64,000 nucleotides of DNA from Tenacibaculum lutimaris (GTDB lineage: Bacteria > Bacteroidota > Bacteroidia > Flavobacteriales > Flavobacteriaceae): contig NZ_RAQM01000012.1 of the NCBI RefSeq assembly GCF_003610735.1, forward strand, positions 1-64,000, in the 5' to 3' direction. The position numbers were made by a program, and so were the translations under genes. Below the pieces are notes generated by a model that had not been told where the DNA came from, searched no databases, and was given only the letters and a program-made list of their open reading frames with translations. Below are positions 16,172 to 25,979 of this stretch, piece by piece (positions within the stretch are counted from its first letter, which is position 1; each line of letters opens with the position of its first letter).

Positions 16172-18670
16172 CTACATTAACTTTCCAAAGAAAATAGCGT
16201 TCATCAATAATTTGTTAGTTCCAAACCAAAATGCTCTAAAGTTAGTATTATCAGTAAAAATGATTACTCTACCACTTCCTAAGCGTCCTGCTTTAAACGG
16301 AACGGTGTTTTTCAATTCCTTTAAGTTCTCTTTTGAAATATAACCACTCAATAACGGATTATTTGTATACTGAATTGGATTGTTATAACTCTTTGTATCC
16401 GCTTGAATAAATTGTTTAGTATTTCTAAACAAAGCTATGTTATCATTTTTGTAACCAAAATTGATTGGATGTGAACGATCAATCTTTGCTTCAAAAATAG
16501 CACCTCCTATTACTTGCGCTCCCGATTGTAACGAACGATTTTCAAACGATACATTATTCACTGAATCTATTTTAGTTTTATTAAACTTCACATCAATAAA
16601 TCCTTTGTTCGATAACCAGTTTACTGCATTTCTATATCCGATTAACACGCCACCATTACGCACCCATACCTTTAATTTTTCCTCTAAATTCTTGTCAAGC
16701 GAGCGACTATTAGGAACAATAATCGTTGTGTACCTATCAAGGTTTACTCTCGTAGCATAATCAGTATCTAACTTTGTTAATTTCATATCGTATCGTTGAT
16801 CTAACAAATGCCAAATTTCTCCTGCATCATAACTTGTTACTCCATTTCCTACCAACATCGCTACTTTTTGTTGCTTTACTGCTTCAAAATTTCTACTTCC
16901 TAGGTCAATTCCTTCATTCAACCCTGTAGATACTCCTTTAATTGCAATATGATTTTCATTCGCTACTGTGCCTAAGAAATCAAATAATTCATTTCCATTT
17001 AATTTTTGATTTTGAGCTGGAATAAAAATGGTTCCATAGTCGTATGAATTACCATCATTTGTAAACTTTTTCATCGCTACTTTCGCTCGTAATCCTTTTT
17101 CTAAAATCGCATTTAAAGCTTTTGGTGTATTGTATTCATTCCAAGGAAATAAATATCCCACACTACTTTTTTGTTGAATTCTCCCTTTCTTAGGTTGTAA
17201 TTCAGTTATCTCAACTCCTGCTTTTGATAATGAAATATCATCCGAAAAATCAACTCCAAAAGCATGATTAAATGTCCATGCAGACACATCATAAAACAAG
17301 CTATCTTTAAATTTCGTTTGAACAGCAAACATCGCTTTTACCAATCGATGATTTTTTTGGTTCATCGGTACTACATAGCTATACCCTTTTTTGAAGTGTT
17401 TTCCATTCGATGTAAAATCTTCTTTTAACTCATGAAATTTTATCTGATGACGTTGTAAGACTTCTGCTAAATGATTTGTTTTTGTTGCATCTTTTTCATC
17501 TCCAAACACAATAGCATTGTTCTTTTCTGAACTTCTTGAGTTTTTATAAAAATCTTGTTGGTATTGTAAAATTTTAGTTCGCATGTTTTTAGCAGCCTCT
17601 AAAGTTGATAACGCTGCTGTAAACTGGTTACGAATTGTAAACGGAAAGGTTAGCACTCCGTTTTCACTTTCTTGCGCATGCCCACGAGAACTTCCTTGTT
17701 CAAATAAAATTCCTATACTTCCATTAATATCAGGAAAGGTTGACCCTTTTCCGTAGTAAAAATCATCAAAACTTTCTTCTGAATAATAGGTTGAACCAAT
17801 TTTATCGAATGCTTTTGCATGATACGTAGCGATTTCTTTAGTTAACTTCTGATTCATTTTTGGTGTTAACGGATTTGTTCTACTCGGAATTCCTGGTTGG
17901 AAAAAGAAGGTAGAATTCGTTCCCATTTCATGATGATCGGTTAAAATATTCGGCAACCACTTATGAAAAGTTTGAATTCTTGCTCTACTCTCAGGCAACT
18001 GAACTGGCAACCAATCACGGTTCATATCAAACCAATAATGATTAGTTCTTCCCCCCGGCCAAACCTCATGATATTCTCTATCATTCGGATCTGGATTTAT
18101 ATTATTTGCCTTATTTGTATTTGCCCAATATGCAAAACGTTGTAAACCATCTGGATTCATCGCTGGATCAAAAAGAATTACTGAGTTTTCTAATAATTCT
18201 TCAATTTTTTGCCCTTCTCCCGCTGCTAAATAATAAGCGGCTGCTAACGCTGCATTGGTACCACTTGCCTCATTTCCGTGAATTGAAAATCCTTGATATA
18301 CCACAATTGGACTATCAGAAACATCTACAGAAGCATCATTTGTGGCTTTAATATGCTTTTCTCGTATTGCTTCTAAATTTTGATGATTTTTTGGGGAAGT
18401 AATTGTTAACAATACTAACGGTCTTCCTTCATAAGTTGTCCCTCTATTTTCAAATGTTATCCTATCTGAAGATGTTGCCAGTGCTTTCATGTACTCTACC
18501 AATTTATCGTGAGTTACATGCCACTCTCCTACTTCGTGCCCTAAAATAGACTTTGGCATAGGTATATTTTGATTGTAGGAAACATCTTGAGGTAAGTAAT
18601 AATTTAAATCGACTGTTTGTGCTGTTAATGCTGTGCTAACAAATAGTAGTGATAGTAATAATTTCTTCAT
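16172..18670 (-). CDS. Secreted M14-family zinc carboxypeptidase
   Basis: An 832-residue protein with signal peptide (residues 1-17). The M14 domain follows: the Zn ligands are His131 and Glu134 in SIHGNEASG, with a third His at about 247 in TDHHEMG. NPDG (173-176) and NRDW (218-221) shape the substrate site, and a Glu in LFEQGSSRG is the likely catalytic base. The region after about residue 400 is not part of the peptidase core and contains a DJ-1/glutamine-amidotransferase-like stretch (VGNGVTSYDAGEIWHLLD). It is a periplasmic or extracellular peptidase that probably feeds amino-acid uptake. Confidence 0.85.
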   Translation of the reverse strand: MKKLLLSLLFVSTALTAQTVDLNYYLPQDVSYNQNIPMPKSILGHEVGEWHVTHDKLVEYMKALATSSDRITFENRGTTYEGRPLVLLTITSPKNHQNLEAIREKHIKATNDASVDVSDSPIVVYQGFSIHGNEASGTNAALAAAYYLAAGEGQKIEELLENSVILFDPAMNPDGLQRFAYWANTNKANNINPDPNDREYHEVWPGGRTNHYWFDMNRDWLPVQLPESRARIQTFHKWLPNILTDHHEMGTNSTFFFQPGIPSRTNPLTPKMNQKLTKEIATYHAKAFDKIGSTYYSEESFDDFYYGKGSTFPDINGSIGILFEQGSSRGHAQESENGVLTFPFTIRNQFTAALSTLEAAKNMRTKILQYQQDFYKNSRSSEKNNAIVFGDEKDATKTNHLAEVLQRHQIKFHELKEDFTSNGKHFKKGYSYVVPMNQKNHRLVKAMFAVQTKFKDSLFYDVSAWTFNHAFGVDFSDDISLSKAGVEITELQPKKGRIQQKSSVGYLFPWNEYNTPKALNAILEKGLRAKVAMKKFTNDGNSYDYGTIFIPAQNQKLNGNELFDFLGTVANENHIAIKGVSTGLNEGIDLGSRNFEAVKQQKVAMLVGNGVTSYDAGEIWHLLDQRYDMKLTKLDTDYATRVNLDRYTTIIVPNSRSLDKNLEEKLKVWVRNGGVLIGYRNAVNWLSNKGFIDVKFNKTKIDSVNNVSFENRSLQSGAQVIGGAIFEAKIDRSHPINFGYKNDNIALFRNTKQFIQADTKSYNNPIQYTNNPLLSGYISKENLKELKNTVPFKAGRLGSGRVIIFTDNTNFRAFWFGTNKLLMNAIFFGKLM

Positions 18671-18733
18671 TATTTTAAGTTGATTGTGTTAACTACGATT
18701 AAAATCGCTTGTGTATAGATTTTGTCTAAATAA

Positions 18734-18757
18734 TAAAAACCCCACATAAAAGTGGGA
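18734..18757 (-). terminator. Terminator downstream of the thioredoxin-like gene
   Basis: CCCAC (18741-18745) pairs with GTGGG (18752-18756), with a T-run on the minus strand. Confidence 0.6.
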
Positions 18758-18780
18758 TTCTTTTATCCTGTTGGTGTTTA

Positions 18781-19401
18781 TTAACTATTTCTTTTATCTT
18801 TTATAGAACATCCAATTGCTCTGGTATCTGTTTTTGTTGGCTTTTCTCCTTTTAACAAAGCATCTACCGCGTTTTCAACGAAACGTTCCTTTACATTATT
18901 CTCGTTACGAGAACTATCATCAATAGCGCCAATGTATTCAACAATTAATTTACCTTTCTTTTTATTCAATATGTAAACATGTGGCGTTTTAGTTGCTCCG
19001 TATTTTGGATACACCTCTTGACCTTCATCAAACAAATAAGGAAAAGTAAAACCTTTCTCTTTTGCACGCACTTTCATCGCTTCAAAACTATCTCCTTTTG
19101 AAACCTCTGGGTCATTTGGATTAATAGCTATTACAGGAAACCCCTTCTTTTTATATTTCTTATCTAAAGCAATGATTCGATCTTCATTTGCTACCGAATA
19201 CGGACACATATTGCACGTAAACACTACAATGAATCCTTTTGCTTCTGAATAATCAGCTAAAGAAACCATGGTGTCGTCTATATTTTTTAGTGAAAAATCG
19301 GCCGCTTCATCTCCTACCTTATATCCTTTTGAAGGATTAATAGTAAATGCAGATATCGTTGCAACTACTAACAATAACAATATTGTTTTAAATGTTTTCA
19401 T
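18781..19401 (-). CDS. Exported peroxiredoxin/thioredoxin-fold protein
   Basis: A 206-residue protein with signal peptide. The core GDEAADFSLKNIDDTMVSLADYSEAKGFIVVF is AhpC/TSA-like and carries a CNMCPYS active-site CXXC (Cys67-type position). The C-terminus has a further cysteine in AIGCSIKDK. Downstream of a TlpA-like gene by six bases, so one operon. It probably acts as a periplasmic disulfide or peroxide reductant, and the partner is unknown. Confidence 0.75.
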   Translation of the reverse strand: MKTFKTILLLLVVATISAFTINPSKGYKVGDEAADFSLKNIDDTMVSLADYSEAKGFIVVFTCNMCPYSVANEDRIIALDKKYKKKGFPVIAINPNDPEVSKGDSFEAMKVRAKEKGFTFPYLFDEGQEVYPKYGATKTPHVYILNKKKGKLIVEYIGAIDDSSRNENNVKERFVENAVDALLKGEKPTKTDTRAIGCSIKDKRNS

Positions 19402-19407
19402 AATTAT

Positions 19408-19920
19408 TTAGTTTAAAAAGGTTTGTAATTCGTATTGTAACTCTTCATAGCTAAATGATTTCTCGTAAAACTTTCTTTTTTTCTCATTGTAAATTAACGT
19501 TGCTGGTATAGAACCTGACCAGTTTTCAGCAATATCTGGTATCCAAAATTGTTCGTTTGCATCGTCAAAATGTAGTACTTTAGATTGTAAACTTTTCTTC
19601 TTAACAAACGGTATTAAGTTACTTTCTTTCTGTTTAGGAAAATCTAAACTCACCAAAACCACCTCTACATTTTTATCTTTATACGCTGCGTTTAACTTTT
19701 CAAAAGCGGGTAGCTCTTTTACACAAGGCATACACCAAGTTGCCCAAAAATTAACAACATAGGTTTTATCGTCATTTTTATGTAGCAAGGGTTTTAACTC
19801 TTCATAATTTAGCGTAGCTATTTTAACTGAAGAGTCTCTGACTTCATCCGTTTCTTTAAGTTTTCCTTTACAAGAAAGCAACATGAAACTCCCCAAAAAA
19901 AGTATTAGAATTTTATGCAT
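19408..19920 (-). CDS. TlpA-like thioredoxin lipoprotein
   Basis: About 170 residues. Start at 19920 gives MHKILILFLGSFMLLSCKGK with a lipobox cysteine at residue 17. The thioredoxin motif is WATWCMPCVKEL, with a cis-Pro segment near SIPATLIYN. It delivers electrons in the periplasm, anchored by lipid. Paired with the following gene, six bases away. Confidence 0.8.
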   Translation of the reverse strand: MHKILILFLGSFMLLSCKGKLKETDEVRDSSVKIATLNYEELKPLLHKNDDKTYVVNFWATWCMPCVKELPAFEKLNAAYKDKNVEVVLVSLDFPKQKESNLIPFVKKKSLQSKVLHFDDANEQFWIPDIAENWSGSIPATLIYNEKKRKFYEKSFSYEELQYELQTFLN

Positions 19921-19992
19921 TTGATATTTGTTTCCTCTCAAAATTAACTGATTGTGTTAGTTAAAAAGTAGAATTAACGAAACATTAACAAG

Positions 19993-20030
19993 AAAAAAGC
20001 CCGAAAAGTTAATTTTTTCGGGCTTTTTTT
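19993..20030. terminator. Bidirectional terminator before the TlpA-like gene
   Basis: GCCCGAAAA (19999-20007) pairs with TTTTCGGGC (20015-20023) with A- and T-runs outside. It lies downstream of the nuclease gene. Confidence 0.85.
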
Positions 20031-20050
20031 ATCAGTAATACTTTTATTTT

Positions 20051-20839
20051 TTAGCTATAAATTTCATTTAATAGTTTAGCTAAACGTAATCCTCCTTTTT
20101 GTAATTGTTCTCTTACTACAGGAAAATAAACATACGAATAACGGTAGCGTAAATTTTCTCCTACCTCAACAGATTTATATACCTCTTTGGTAATTTTGTG
20201 TGTGTCGTGTAACCAATCTACAACAGTTCCTTGTTGAATTACTTTTACCTGCTCTTTTGATAATTGCTTAGTGTTATTAGCTAATTCAATATAGCTCATA
20301 TCCCACTTATTAAGTAAATCCTCATCCCAAACTCTATGTAAATTTGAGCCTTTACCGTGCCATTGAACTTGTATCTTATTCCCTCCTAAATCCTCTTTTT
20401 GACCTATATGCATTGGCTGATGTAAGTCTCCTACTAAATGTACTAACATTTTTAAGTAAAAACGTTTATCTTCTGTAGAGCTATTTTCATCCTTTAACAC
20501 TTTTATACATTTCTCAATACCCGTAACCATATCTCCTTCAGGATTCTTTTCGGTATCTTCATAACGAGCATCTAATGGCATATTTACATAATGCCAAGTA
20601 TAAAATTTACCATATTTCTTTCTATCAGATTTTATTTCATCTGCATAAGTAGATACAAACGCTAAACTTTCTCCTTGTAATAGCTTTTCTATTTTCTTTT
20701 TAGCTTTTTTTGTCAGGTGTTTTTCTGCTATCTTTCCTGTAGCTCTGTGACCAGTTGGCCCCCACACATCTTCGTTATTAGCTACTGAGGAAACACTTAC
20801 CAAAAAAGCAGCGAATACTATTAAAAATTTTGTCTTCAT
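20051..20839 (-). CDS. Secreted S1/P1-type nuclease
   Basis: A 262-residue zinc nuclease with signal peptide to about residue 20-25. It has the S1/P1 set: mature N-terminal Trp in WGPTGH, then YTWHYVNMP, VHLVGDLHQPMHIG and LHRVWDEDLL, which supply the three-zinc ligands. It cuts single-stranded DNA and RNA outside the cell or in the periplasm. With PafA phosphatase it could help recover phosphate from nucleic acids (inference). Full length for the family. Confidence 0.9.
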   Translation of the reverse strand: MKTKFLIVFAAFLVSVSSVANNEDVWGPTGHRATGKIAEKHLTKKAKKKIEKLLQGESLAFVSTYADEIKSDRKKYGKFYTWHYVNMPLDARYEDTEKNPEGDMVTGIEKCIKVLKDENSSTEDKRFYLKMLVHLVGDLHQPMHIGQKEDLGGNKIQVQWHGKGSNLHRVWDEDLLNKWDMSYIELANNTKQLSKEQVKVIQQGTVVDWLHDTHKITKEVYKSVEVGENLRYRYSYVYFPVVREQLQKGGLRLAKLLNEIYS

Positions 20840-20961
20840 GAATAGTTTAAATTATAATCGGAAGCTAAATTATAAAAATAATTCCTCAAAAATTTGGATT
20901 TAACAAAAATTAAAACATATCTTTATAATATCATTTTAATATCACTTTAATTAAAACAAAA

Positions 20962-21822
20962 ATGAAAGCAGAAAAAATCATCAAACCAGCCAATGGGTAT
21001 TTAATGTTCTTTATTGTACTTATACTTTTTATAAGCGGAATTACATTAACAATTAAAACCGAAAATCCAGCATTCCTTTTAATTTCTTTACTAGCTTTTA
21101 TACTAGCCTTAGGCTTTATTTTAGTAAACCCAAACTCCTCTAAAGTTTTGTTATTCTTTGGTAAATATGTAGGCACAGTAAAACAAAATGGATTGTATTG
21201 GGCAAACCCTTTATACAAAAAGAAAACTATTTCATTAAGAGCTAGTAATTTTGATAGTGAGCGTTTAAAAGTGAATGATAAACTTGGAAACCCAGTAATG
21301 ATTAGCACTATTTTGGTATGGCGCGTTACCGAAACTTATAAAGCCGCTTTTGATGTAGACAATTATGAAAACTTTGTTCGCGTACAAACAGATGCTGCTG
21401 TACGCAAACTAGCAAGTATGTATCCGTATGATAATTTTGCTGATGAAGGTCATGAAGAAGACATTACCTTACGATCAAGTGTAAATGAAGTAAGTGAAGC
21501 TTTAGAAAAAGAACTAGAAGAGCGTTTAGCTATTGCAGGTATCGAAGTTTTAGAAGCACGTATTGGTTATTTGGCCTATGCACAAGAAATAGCAAGTGCT
21601 ATGTTAAAGCGTCAACAAGCTACAGCTATTGTAGCTGCTAGACATAAGATAGTACAAGGTGCTGTTGACATGGTAGAAATGGCTTTAGAAGAACTAAACA
21701 AAAAAGAAATTGTTGATTTAGACGAAGAACGTAAAGCCGCAATGGTTAGTAATTTACTAGTGATTTTATGTGGCGATAAAGAAGCTGCACCTGTAGTAAA
21801 TGCAGGAACGTTGAATCATTAA
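20962..21822 (+). CDS. SPFH/band 7 (stomatin-like) membrane scaffold protein
   Basis: A 286-residue protein. Two hydrophobic segments (about 18-36 and 38-57) precede an SPFH domain (LVNPNSSKVLLFFGKYVGTV, then GLYWANPL to ISTILVWRVTETYKAAFDVDNYENFV), with a helical region EALEKELEERLAIAGIEVLEARIGYLAYAQEI. SPFH proteins oligomerise in membrane microdomains. It is followed by a membrane protein and an Arc-like DNA-binding protein. Confidence 0.8.
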   Translation: MKAEKIIKPANGYLMFFIVLILFISGITLTIKTENPAFLLISLLAFILALGFILVNPNSSKVLLFFGKYVGTVKQNGLYWANPLYKKKTISLRASNFDSERLKVNDKLGNPVMISTILVWRVTETYKAAFDVDNYENFVRVQTDAAVRKLASMYPYDNFADEGHEEDITLRSSVNEVSEALEKELEERLAIAGIEVLEARIGYLAYAQEIASAMLKRQQATAIVAARHKIVQGAVDMVEMALEELNKKEIVDLDEERKAAMVSNLLVILCGDKEAAPVVNAGTLNH

Positions 21823-21844
21823 AAGACTCAAAGAAGGTTAAGTA

Positions 21845-22345
21845 ATGAAAGTTTTTAAAGAAGAACAACGGTTTACACAATTATGGTTATTAGTAATTTT
21901 AGCAGTAAGTTTAATTGTCCCTATTACTCTTATTATCAAAGAGTACATACAAGAAAACTCTACAATGAGTTCAACAGAGTTTGCACTTACTCTTCTTGGT
22001 ATTGTAGTTTCTTTCGCTTTCATTTTTATTTTTAAACTAACTACAAGAATCGATGAGTATGGAATTCATTATCAATTCTTTCCTTTTCATCTATCATTAA
22101 GAAAAATAGCTTGGTCTGAAATAGAAAAAGCATATGTCAGAAATTATGATCCTATTGGTGAATATGGAGGATGGGGCTTGAAAGGCGGATTACTTTGGAA
22201 TAAAAAAAGGGGAACTGCTGTAAATATTTCAGGAGATATTGGTATTCAACTAGAACTGAAAAATGATAAAAAATTACTAATAGGAACAAAAAAAGAACAA
22301 GAAGCAAAGCGTGTTTTAGAAACCTATCAATATAAATTACAGTAA
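21845..22345 (+). CDS. Small membrane protein, possibly PH-like
   Basis: A 166-residue protein with two membrane helices (about 13-31 and 47-66) and a soluble domain. The latter (TTRIDEYGIHYQFFPFHL, IAWSEIEKAYVR, GIQLELKNDKKLLIGTKK) looks like a bacterial PH-like sandwich. Not firmly recognised. It starts 22 bases after the SPFH gene and is probably co-transcribed with it. Confidence 0.6.
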   Translation: MKVFKEEQRFTQLWLLVILAVSLIVPITLIIKEYIQENSTMSSTEFALTLLGIVVSFAFIFIFKLTTRIDEYGIHYQFFPFHLSLRKIAWSEIEKAYVRNYDPIGEYGGWGLKGGLLWNKKRGTAVNISGDIGIQLELKNDKKLLIGTKKEQEAKRVLETYQYKLQ

Positions 22346-22348
22346 ATT

Positions 22349-22411
22349 ATGATGAACATCATAGTCTTTATTATTATATATCTTCTGACTTTTATAATAC
22401 CATGGGTATAA
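22349..22411 (+). CDS. Possible 20-residue membrane microprotein
   Basis: Starts three bases after the preceding stop: two Met codons, then NIIVFIIIYLLTFIIPWV. The peptide is one hydrophobic helix. It may be a real microprotein of the SPFH cluster or chance coding in AT-rich DNA. Confidence 0.25.
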   Translation: MMNIIVFIIIYLLTFIIPWV

Positions 22412-22489
22412 ACAAAATAATATAAAGTCATATTTTTAACCTATAATCTAAACCTCTAACACAACTATTACTTATATATAACAACAAAC

Positions 22490-22654
22490 ATGGCAAAAAA
22501 GAAAGCATTTGCACTCCGCATTAACGAAGACATGTTAAAAGCTATTGAAAAATGGGCTTCTGACGAGTTTCGATCTACCAATGGACAGATTGAATGGATG
22601 CTTATGCAAGCACTTAAAGAAGCTAAAAGAGAACCAAAAAAGAAAGAAGAATAA
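22490..22654 (+). CDS. Arc-like ribbon-helix-helix DNA-binding protein
   Basis: A 54-residue protein. It begins MAKKKAFALRINEDMLKAIEKW, with the strand-forming FALRINEDM and a helix ending NGQIEWMLMQALKEAKRE. This is the RHH fold found as the Arc-family domain, and the N-terminal strand would contact DNA. Short Arc-like genes next to SPFH genes are something I recall from other bacteria. It has no toxin partner, so it is not an obvious antitoxin. Confidence 0.75.
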   Translation: MAKKKAFALRINEDMLKAIEKWASDEFRSTNGQIEWMLMQALKEAKREPKKKEE

Positions 22655-22676
22655 CCTCTAATCTTAACAACTTGTT

Positions 22677-22707
22677 AAAAAACGCTTAATTTTAAATTAG
22701 GCGTTTT
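22677..22707 (+). terminator. Terminator of the SPFH/Arc cluster
   Basis: AAAACGC-TAATTT pairs with AAATTA-GCGTTTT around a two-base turn, with one wobble in each arm and T-rich DNA after. Confidence 0.75.
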
Positions 22708-22753
22708 CTATTTTGTAAATTGTACACAACTAAACTACAATCAACTAACAATT

Positions 22754-25700
22754 ATGAACAAGCTTTTTTCTTTCCTTTTATTTTTTACTGTATCTATGTT
22801 GTTCTCTCAAGAATTCTCAATGGATTTGGTTAAAAACATGAAGCCACGAAACATCGGTCCAGGTGGTATGAGTGGTCGTGTAACCGCTATTGATGTAGTA
22901 GAGTCAAATCCTGATATTATGTACGTTGGTACAGCTTCTGGTGGAGTTTGGAAATCTACTTCTGGTGGTATTAAATGGCAACCTATTTTCGATAAAGAGG
23001 TAACTGCCTCTATAGGAGCCTTAGCTATTCAACAATCAAACCCAAGCGTTATTTGGGTAGGAACTGGTGAAGGTAACCCTCGTAACAGCTTGAATGGAGG
23101 TTACGGAATTTTTAAATCCTTAGATGGTGGAAAATCATGGAAATCAATGGGTTTAGAAAAAACACGTCACATACATCGTGTAGTTATACACCCAAACAAT
23201 CCGGATGTTGTATACGTAGGCGCTATCGGATCTCCTTGGGGAGAACATAAAGAACGTGGTGTATATAAAACTACCGACGGTGGTAAAACTTGGAAACAAA
23301 TTTTATTCAACAATAACAAAACTGGTGCTGCTGATTTAATTATGGATCCATCCAATCCTAATAAACTAATAGCAGCTATGTGGGAACACAAACGAGATCC
23401 TTGGTTTTTTAAATCTGGAGGTGAAGGAAGTGGTTTATACATTACACATGATGGTGGTGACAATTGGAAAAAAATCACCGATAAAGAAGGTTTCCCTAAA
23501 GGAGAGTTAGGTCGAATTGGTGTAGCAATTGCACCTTCTAACCCTAATACTGTGTACGCTTTAGTAGAAGCAAAAAAGAATGCGTTATATAAAAGTGAAG
23601 ACGGAGGATTTACATGGAAAAAAATAAATGATAAAAAAGGTATTGGAAATCGTCCTTTCTACTACTCTGAAATTTATGTTGATCCTCAAAACGAACATAA
23701 ATTATATACAGTTTTCACCTACATAAATGTTTCTATTGATGGTGGTAAAAACTTTAAACAATTAATGCCTGCTTATGGTGTTGATAACGGAATCCATCCA
23801 GATCATCACGCGTGGTGGATACATCCTAAAGACGGTAGTTTTATGATTGATGGTAATGACGGAGGATTGAATATAACAAGAGATGGTGGTAAAACATGGC
23901 GTTTTATTGCTAACTTGCCTATTGCCCAGTATTATCATATTAATGTTGATAACGAATTTCCTTACAATATATACGGAGGAATGCAAGACAATGGTTCTTG
24001 GCGAGGACCTGCATATGTATGGAAAGACCAAGGAATTAGAAACTCTTATTGGCAAGAGATTAGTTTTGGTGATGGTTTTGACGTAGTTCCAGACAAAGAC
24101 AATTCACGTTATGGATGGACAATGAGTCAACAAGGTTTCGTATCTCGTTACGATTATGAAACAGGAAACAATTACACGGTTCGTCCTACGCATCCAGATC
24201 CTGATGTAAAGCTACGTTTTAACTGGAACTCCGCTATTAATATTGATCCATTTGATAATTCAACTTTATACTTCGGAAGTCAGTTCGTGCATAAATCAAC
24301 CGATAAAGGACTGACTTGGAAAGTTATTTCTCCCGATTTAACTACCAATGACAAAGCTAAATTGAATCAACATGAAAGCGGTGGTTTAACCATGGATGCT
24401 ACTGGGGCCGAAAACCATTGTACTATTTTAGTAATCGAACCTTCACCTTTAGAAAAAAACATGTTATGGGTGGCTACGGATGATGGTCAGGTACACATCA
24501 CTCAAAATGGTGGTGCAACTTGGACAAATGTTGCTAAAAACCTAAAAGGGTTACCAGAAAATAGTTGGATAACACAAATAAAAACATCTAATAAAAACAA
24601 AGGAGAAGCATTGCTAGTTGCTAACGATTATCGTCGTTTTAACTACAAACCTTATGCCTACCGAACAACAGATTACGGAAAAACATGGAAACTTATTGTA
24701 GATGAAAACGATGTAGAGAGTTTTACGTTAAGTATTATTGAAGATCCTATAGAATCTAACCTACTCTTTTTAGGAACTGATGACGGACTATACATCTCTT
24801 TAAACGCTGGTGAAAAATGGACAAAATGGACAGAAGGTTTTCCCACTGTTCCTGTAAAAGATTTGGTGATTCACCCAAGAGAACACGATTTGATTATAGG
24901 TACATTTGGTAGATCAGCTTGGGTATTGGATGATATTCGTCCATTAAGAGCTTTAGCTAAAGACAAAAATATTCTTACAAAAAGTATCGAATTATTTGAA
25001 CCTCCTATTGCTTATCAAGCAGCATATCAACAACCAACAGGTAGTCGATTTGGTGCCGATGCTATTTATAATGGTGAAAATAGAAGTCGTGGAGCTTTAG
25101 TACAATTCTACATCAACAAACCAAAAGTAAAAGAGAAAACTGATAAAAAAGAAGACACTAAAAAAACAACTCAAAAAGAAGCTGAAAATACAATAAAATG
25201 GGATTCTATTAAATTTGAAATTTTTGATGGTAATCGGTTAATTAGAACATTAAAAAGAAAAACTCCCAAAGAAAATGGAATTCACAAAGGAGTTTGGTTT
25301 ATGGATGAAAAAGGAGTAACTAGACCTTCAAGAACCATTAGAAAACAAAAAAATGAGCCTGGTGGTGTAAAAGTAAAACCGGGTACTTACAGAATTAAAA
25401 CTACGTTTGGAGATCAAATTTCTGAGCAAAATATCACGGTAAAATTCGATCCTAGATTAACTATTTCTCAAACGGCTATAAATCAAAAATACGATACAGG
25501 TAAAGAGCTAGAAAAGTATCAAAATATTATTGCAGATGCAGTTAAACAATTGGTTGAAAGTAAAGACATAGCTAATAGTTATAAAGCTAAGTTTACTAAA
25601 AAAGACAAGAAAGCCTACAAAGAGCAAATAAAAAATTCAACTGAAACTATTAAAAAAATTGATAGCTTACTTGATATTTACTTTGGAAAAGTTGATAAAC

Positions 25701-25954
25701 GTCAAGGAATTATTCGTAACCCCGACCCGACAGTTACCCAAAGATTAGGTACAGCTAATTGGTATGTAAATAGTAGATTTGGTGAACAAACCGCTACTGA
25801 AAAACAATTAATCAATCAATTTAAAGGAGCTTTTAAAGAAGTCATTCAAAAAACCAATGCTTTTTTTGATAAAGACTGGAAAGAATATAAAGTTGAGGTA
25901 GAAAAAATAGATTTATCTCCATTTAAAGAAACAGAAAAATTTTCTGTAGAATAA
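22754..25954 (+). CDS. Secreted BNR-repeat beta-propeller protein
   Basis: A 1066-residue protein with signal peptide (about 1-19). About ten Asp-box motifs of the form S/T-x-DGG-x-TW (such as KSLDGGKSW, KTTDGGKTW, ITHDGGDNW, KSEDGGFTW, ITRDGGKTW) show a sialidase-like or VPS10/sortilin-type propeller in the first 700 residues. The C-terminal 300 residues carry a lysine-rich linker and a FnIII-like or coiled segment. No T9SS sorting tail is evident. The propeller is unlikely to be a true sialidase because no Arg triad is clear. Downstream gene is 25 bases away and likely co-transcribed. Confidence 0.75.
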   Translation: MNKLFSFLLFFTVSMLFSQEFSMDLVKNMKPRNIGPGGMSGRVTAIDVVESNPDIMYVGTASGGVWKSTSGGIKWQPIFDKEVTASIGALAIQQSNPSVIWVGTGEGNPRNSLNGGYGIFKSLDGGKSWKSMGLEKTRHIHRVVIHPNNPDVVYVGAIGSPWGEHKERGVYKTTDGGKTWKQILFNNNKTGAADLIMDPSNPNKLIAAMWEHKRDPWFFKSGGEGSGLYITHDGGDNWKKITDKEGFPKGELGRIGVAIAPSNPNTVYALVEAKKNALYKSEDGGFTWKKINDKKGIGNRPFYYSEIYVDPQNEHKLYTVFTYINVSIDGGKNFKQLMPAYGVDNGIHPDHHAWWIHPKDGSFMIDGNDGGLNITRDGGKTWRFIANLPIAQYYHINVDNEFPYNIYGGMQDNGSWRGPAYVWKDQGIRNSYWQEISFGDGFDVVPDKDNSRYGWTMSQQGFVSRYDYETGNNYTVRPTHPDPDVKLRFNWNSAINIDPFDNSTLYFGSQFVHKSTDKGLTWKVISPDLTTNDKAKLNQHESGGLTMDATGAENHCTILVIEPSPLEKNMLWVATDDGQVHITQNGGATWTNVAKNLKGLPENSWITQIKTSNKNKGEALLVANDYRRFNYKPYAYRTTDYGKTWKLIVDENDVESFTLSIIEDPIESNLLFLGTDDGLYISLNAGEKWTKWTEGFPTVPVKDLVIHPREHDLIIGTFGRSAWVLDDIRPLRALAKDKNILTKSIELFEPPIAYQAAYQQPTGSRFGADAIYNGENRSRGALVQFYINKPKVKEKTDKKEDTKKTTQKEAENTIKWDSIKFEIFDGNRLIRTLKRKTPKENGIHKGVWFMDEKGVTRPSRTIRKQKNEPGGVKVKPGTYRIKTTFGDQISEQNITVKFDPRLTISQTAINQKYDTGKELEKYQNIIADAVKQLVESKDIANSYKAKFTKKDKKAYKEQIKNSTETIKKIDSLLDIYFGKVDKRQGIIRNPDPTVTQRLGTANWYVNSRFGEQTATEKQLINQFKGAFKEVIQKTNAFFDKDWKEYKVEVEKIDLSPFKETEKFSVE

Positions 25955-25979
25955 ATTCAAATTAACTAAACCTTATATA

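Noticed and set aside
20931..21308. Minus-strand ORF of 125 codons over the SPFH gene
   Set aside because: It is antisense to a clear SPFH domain and lacks family features.
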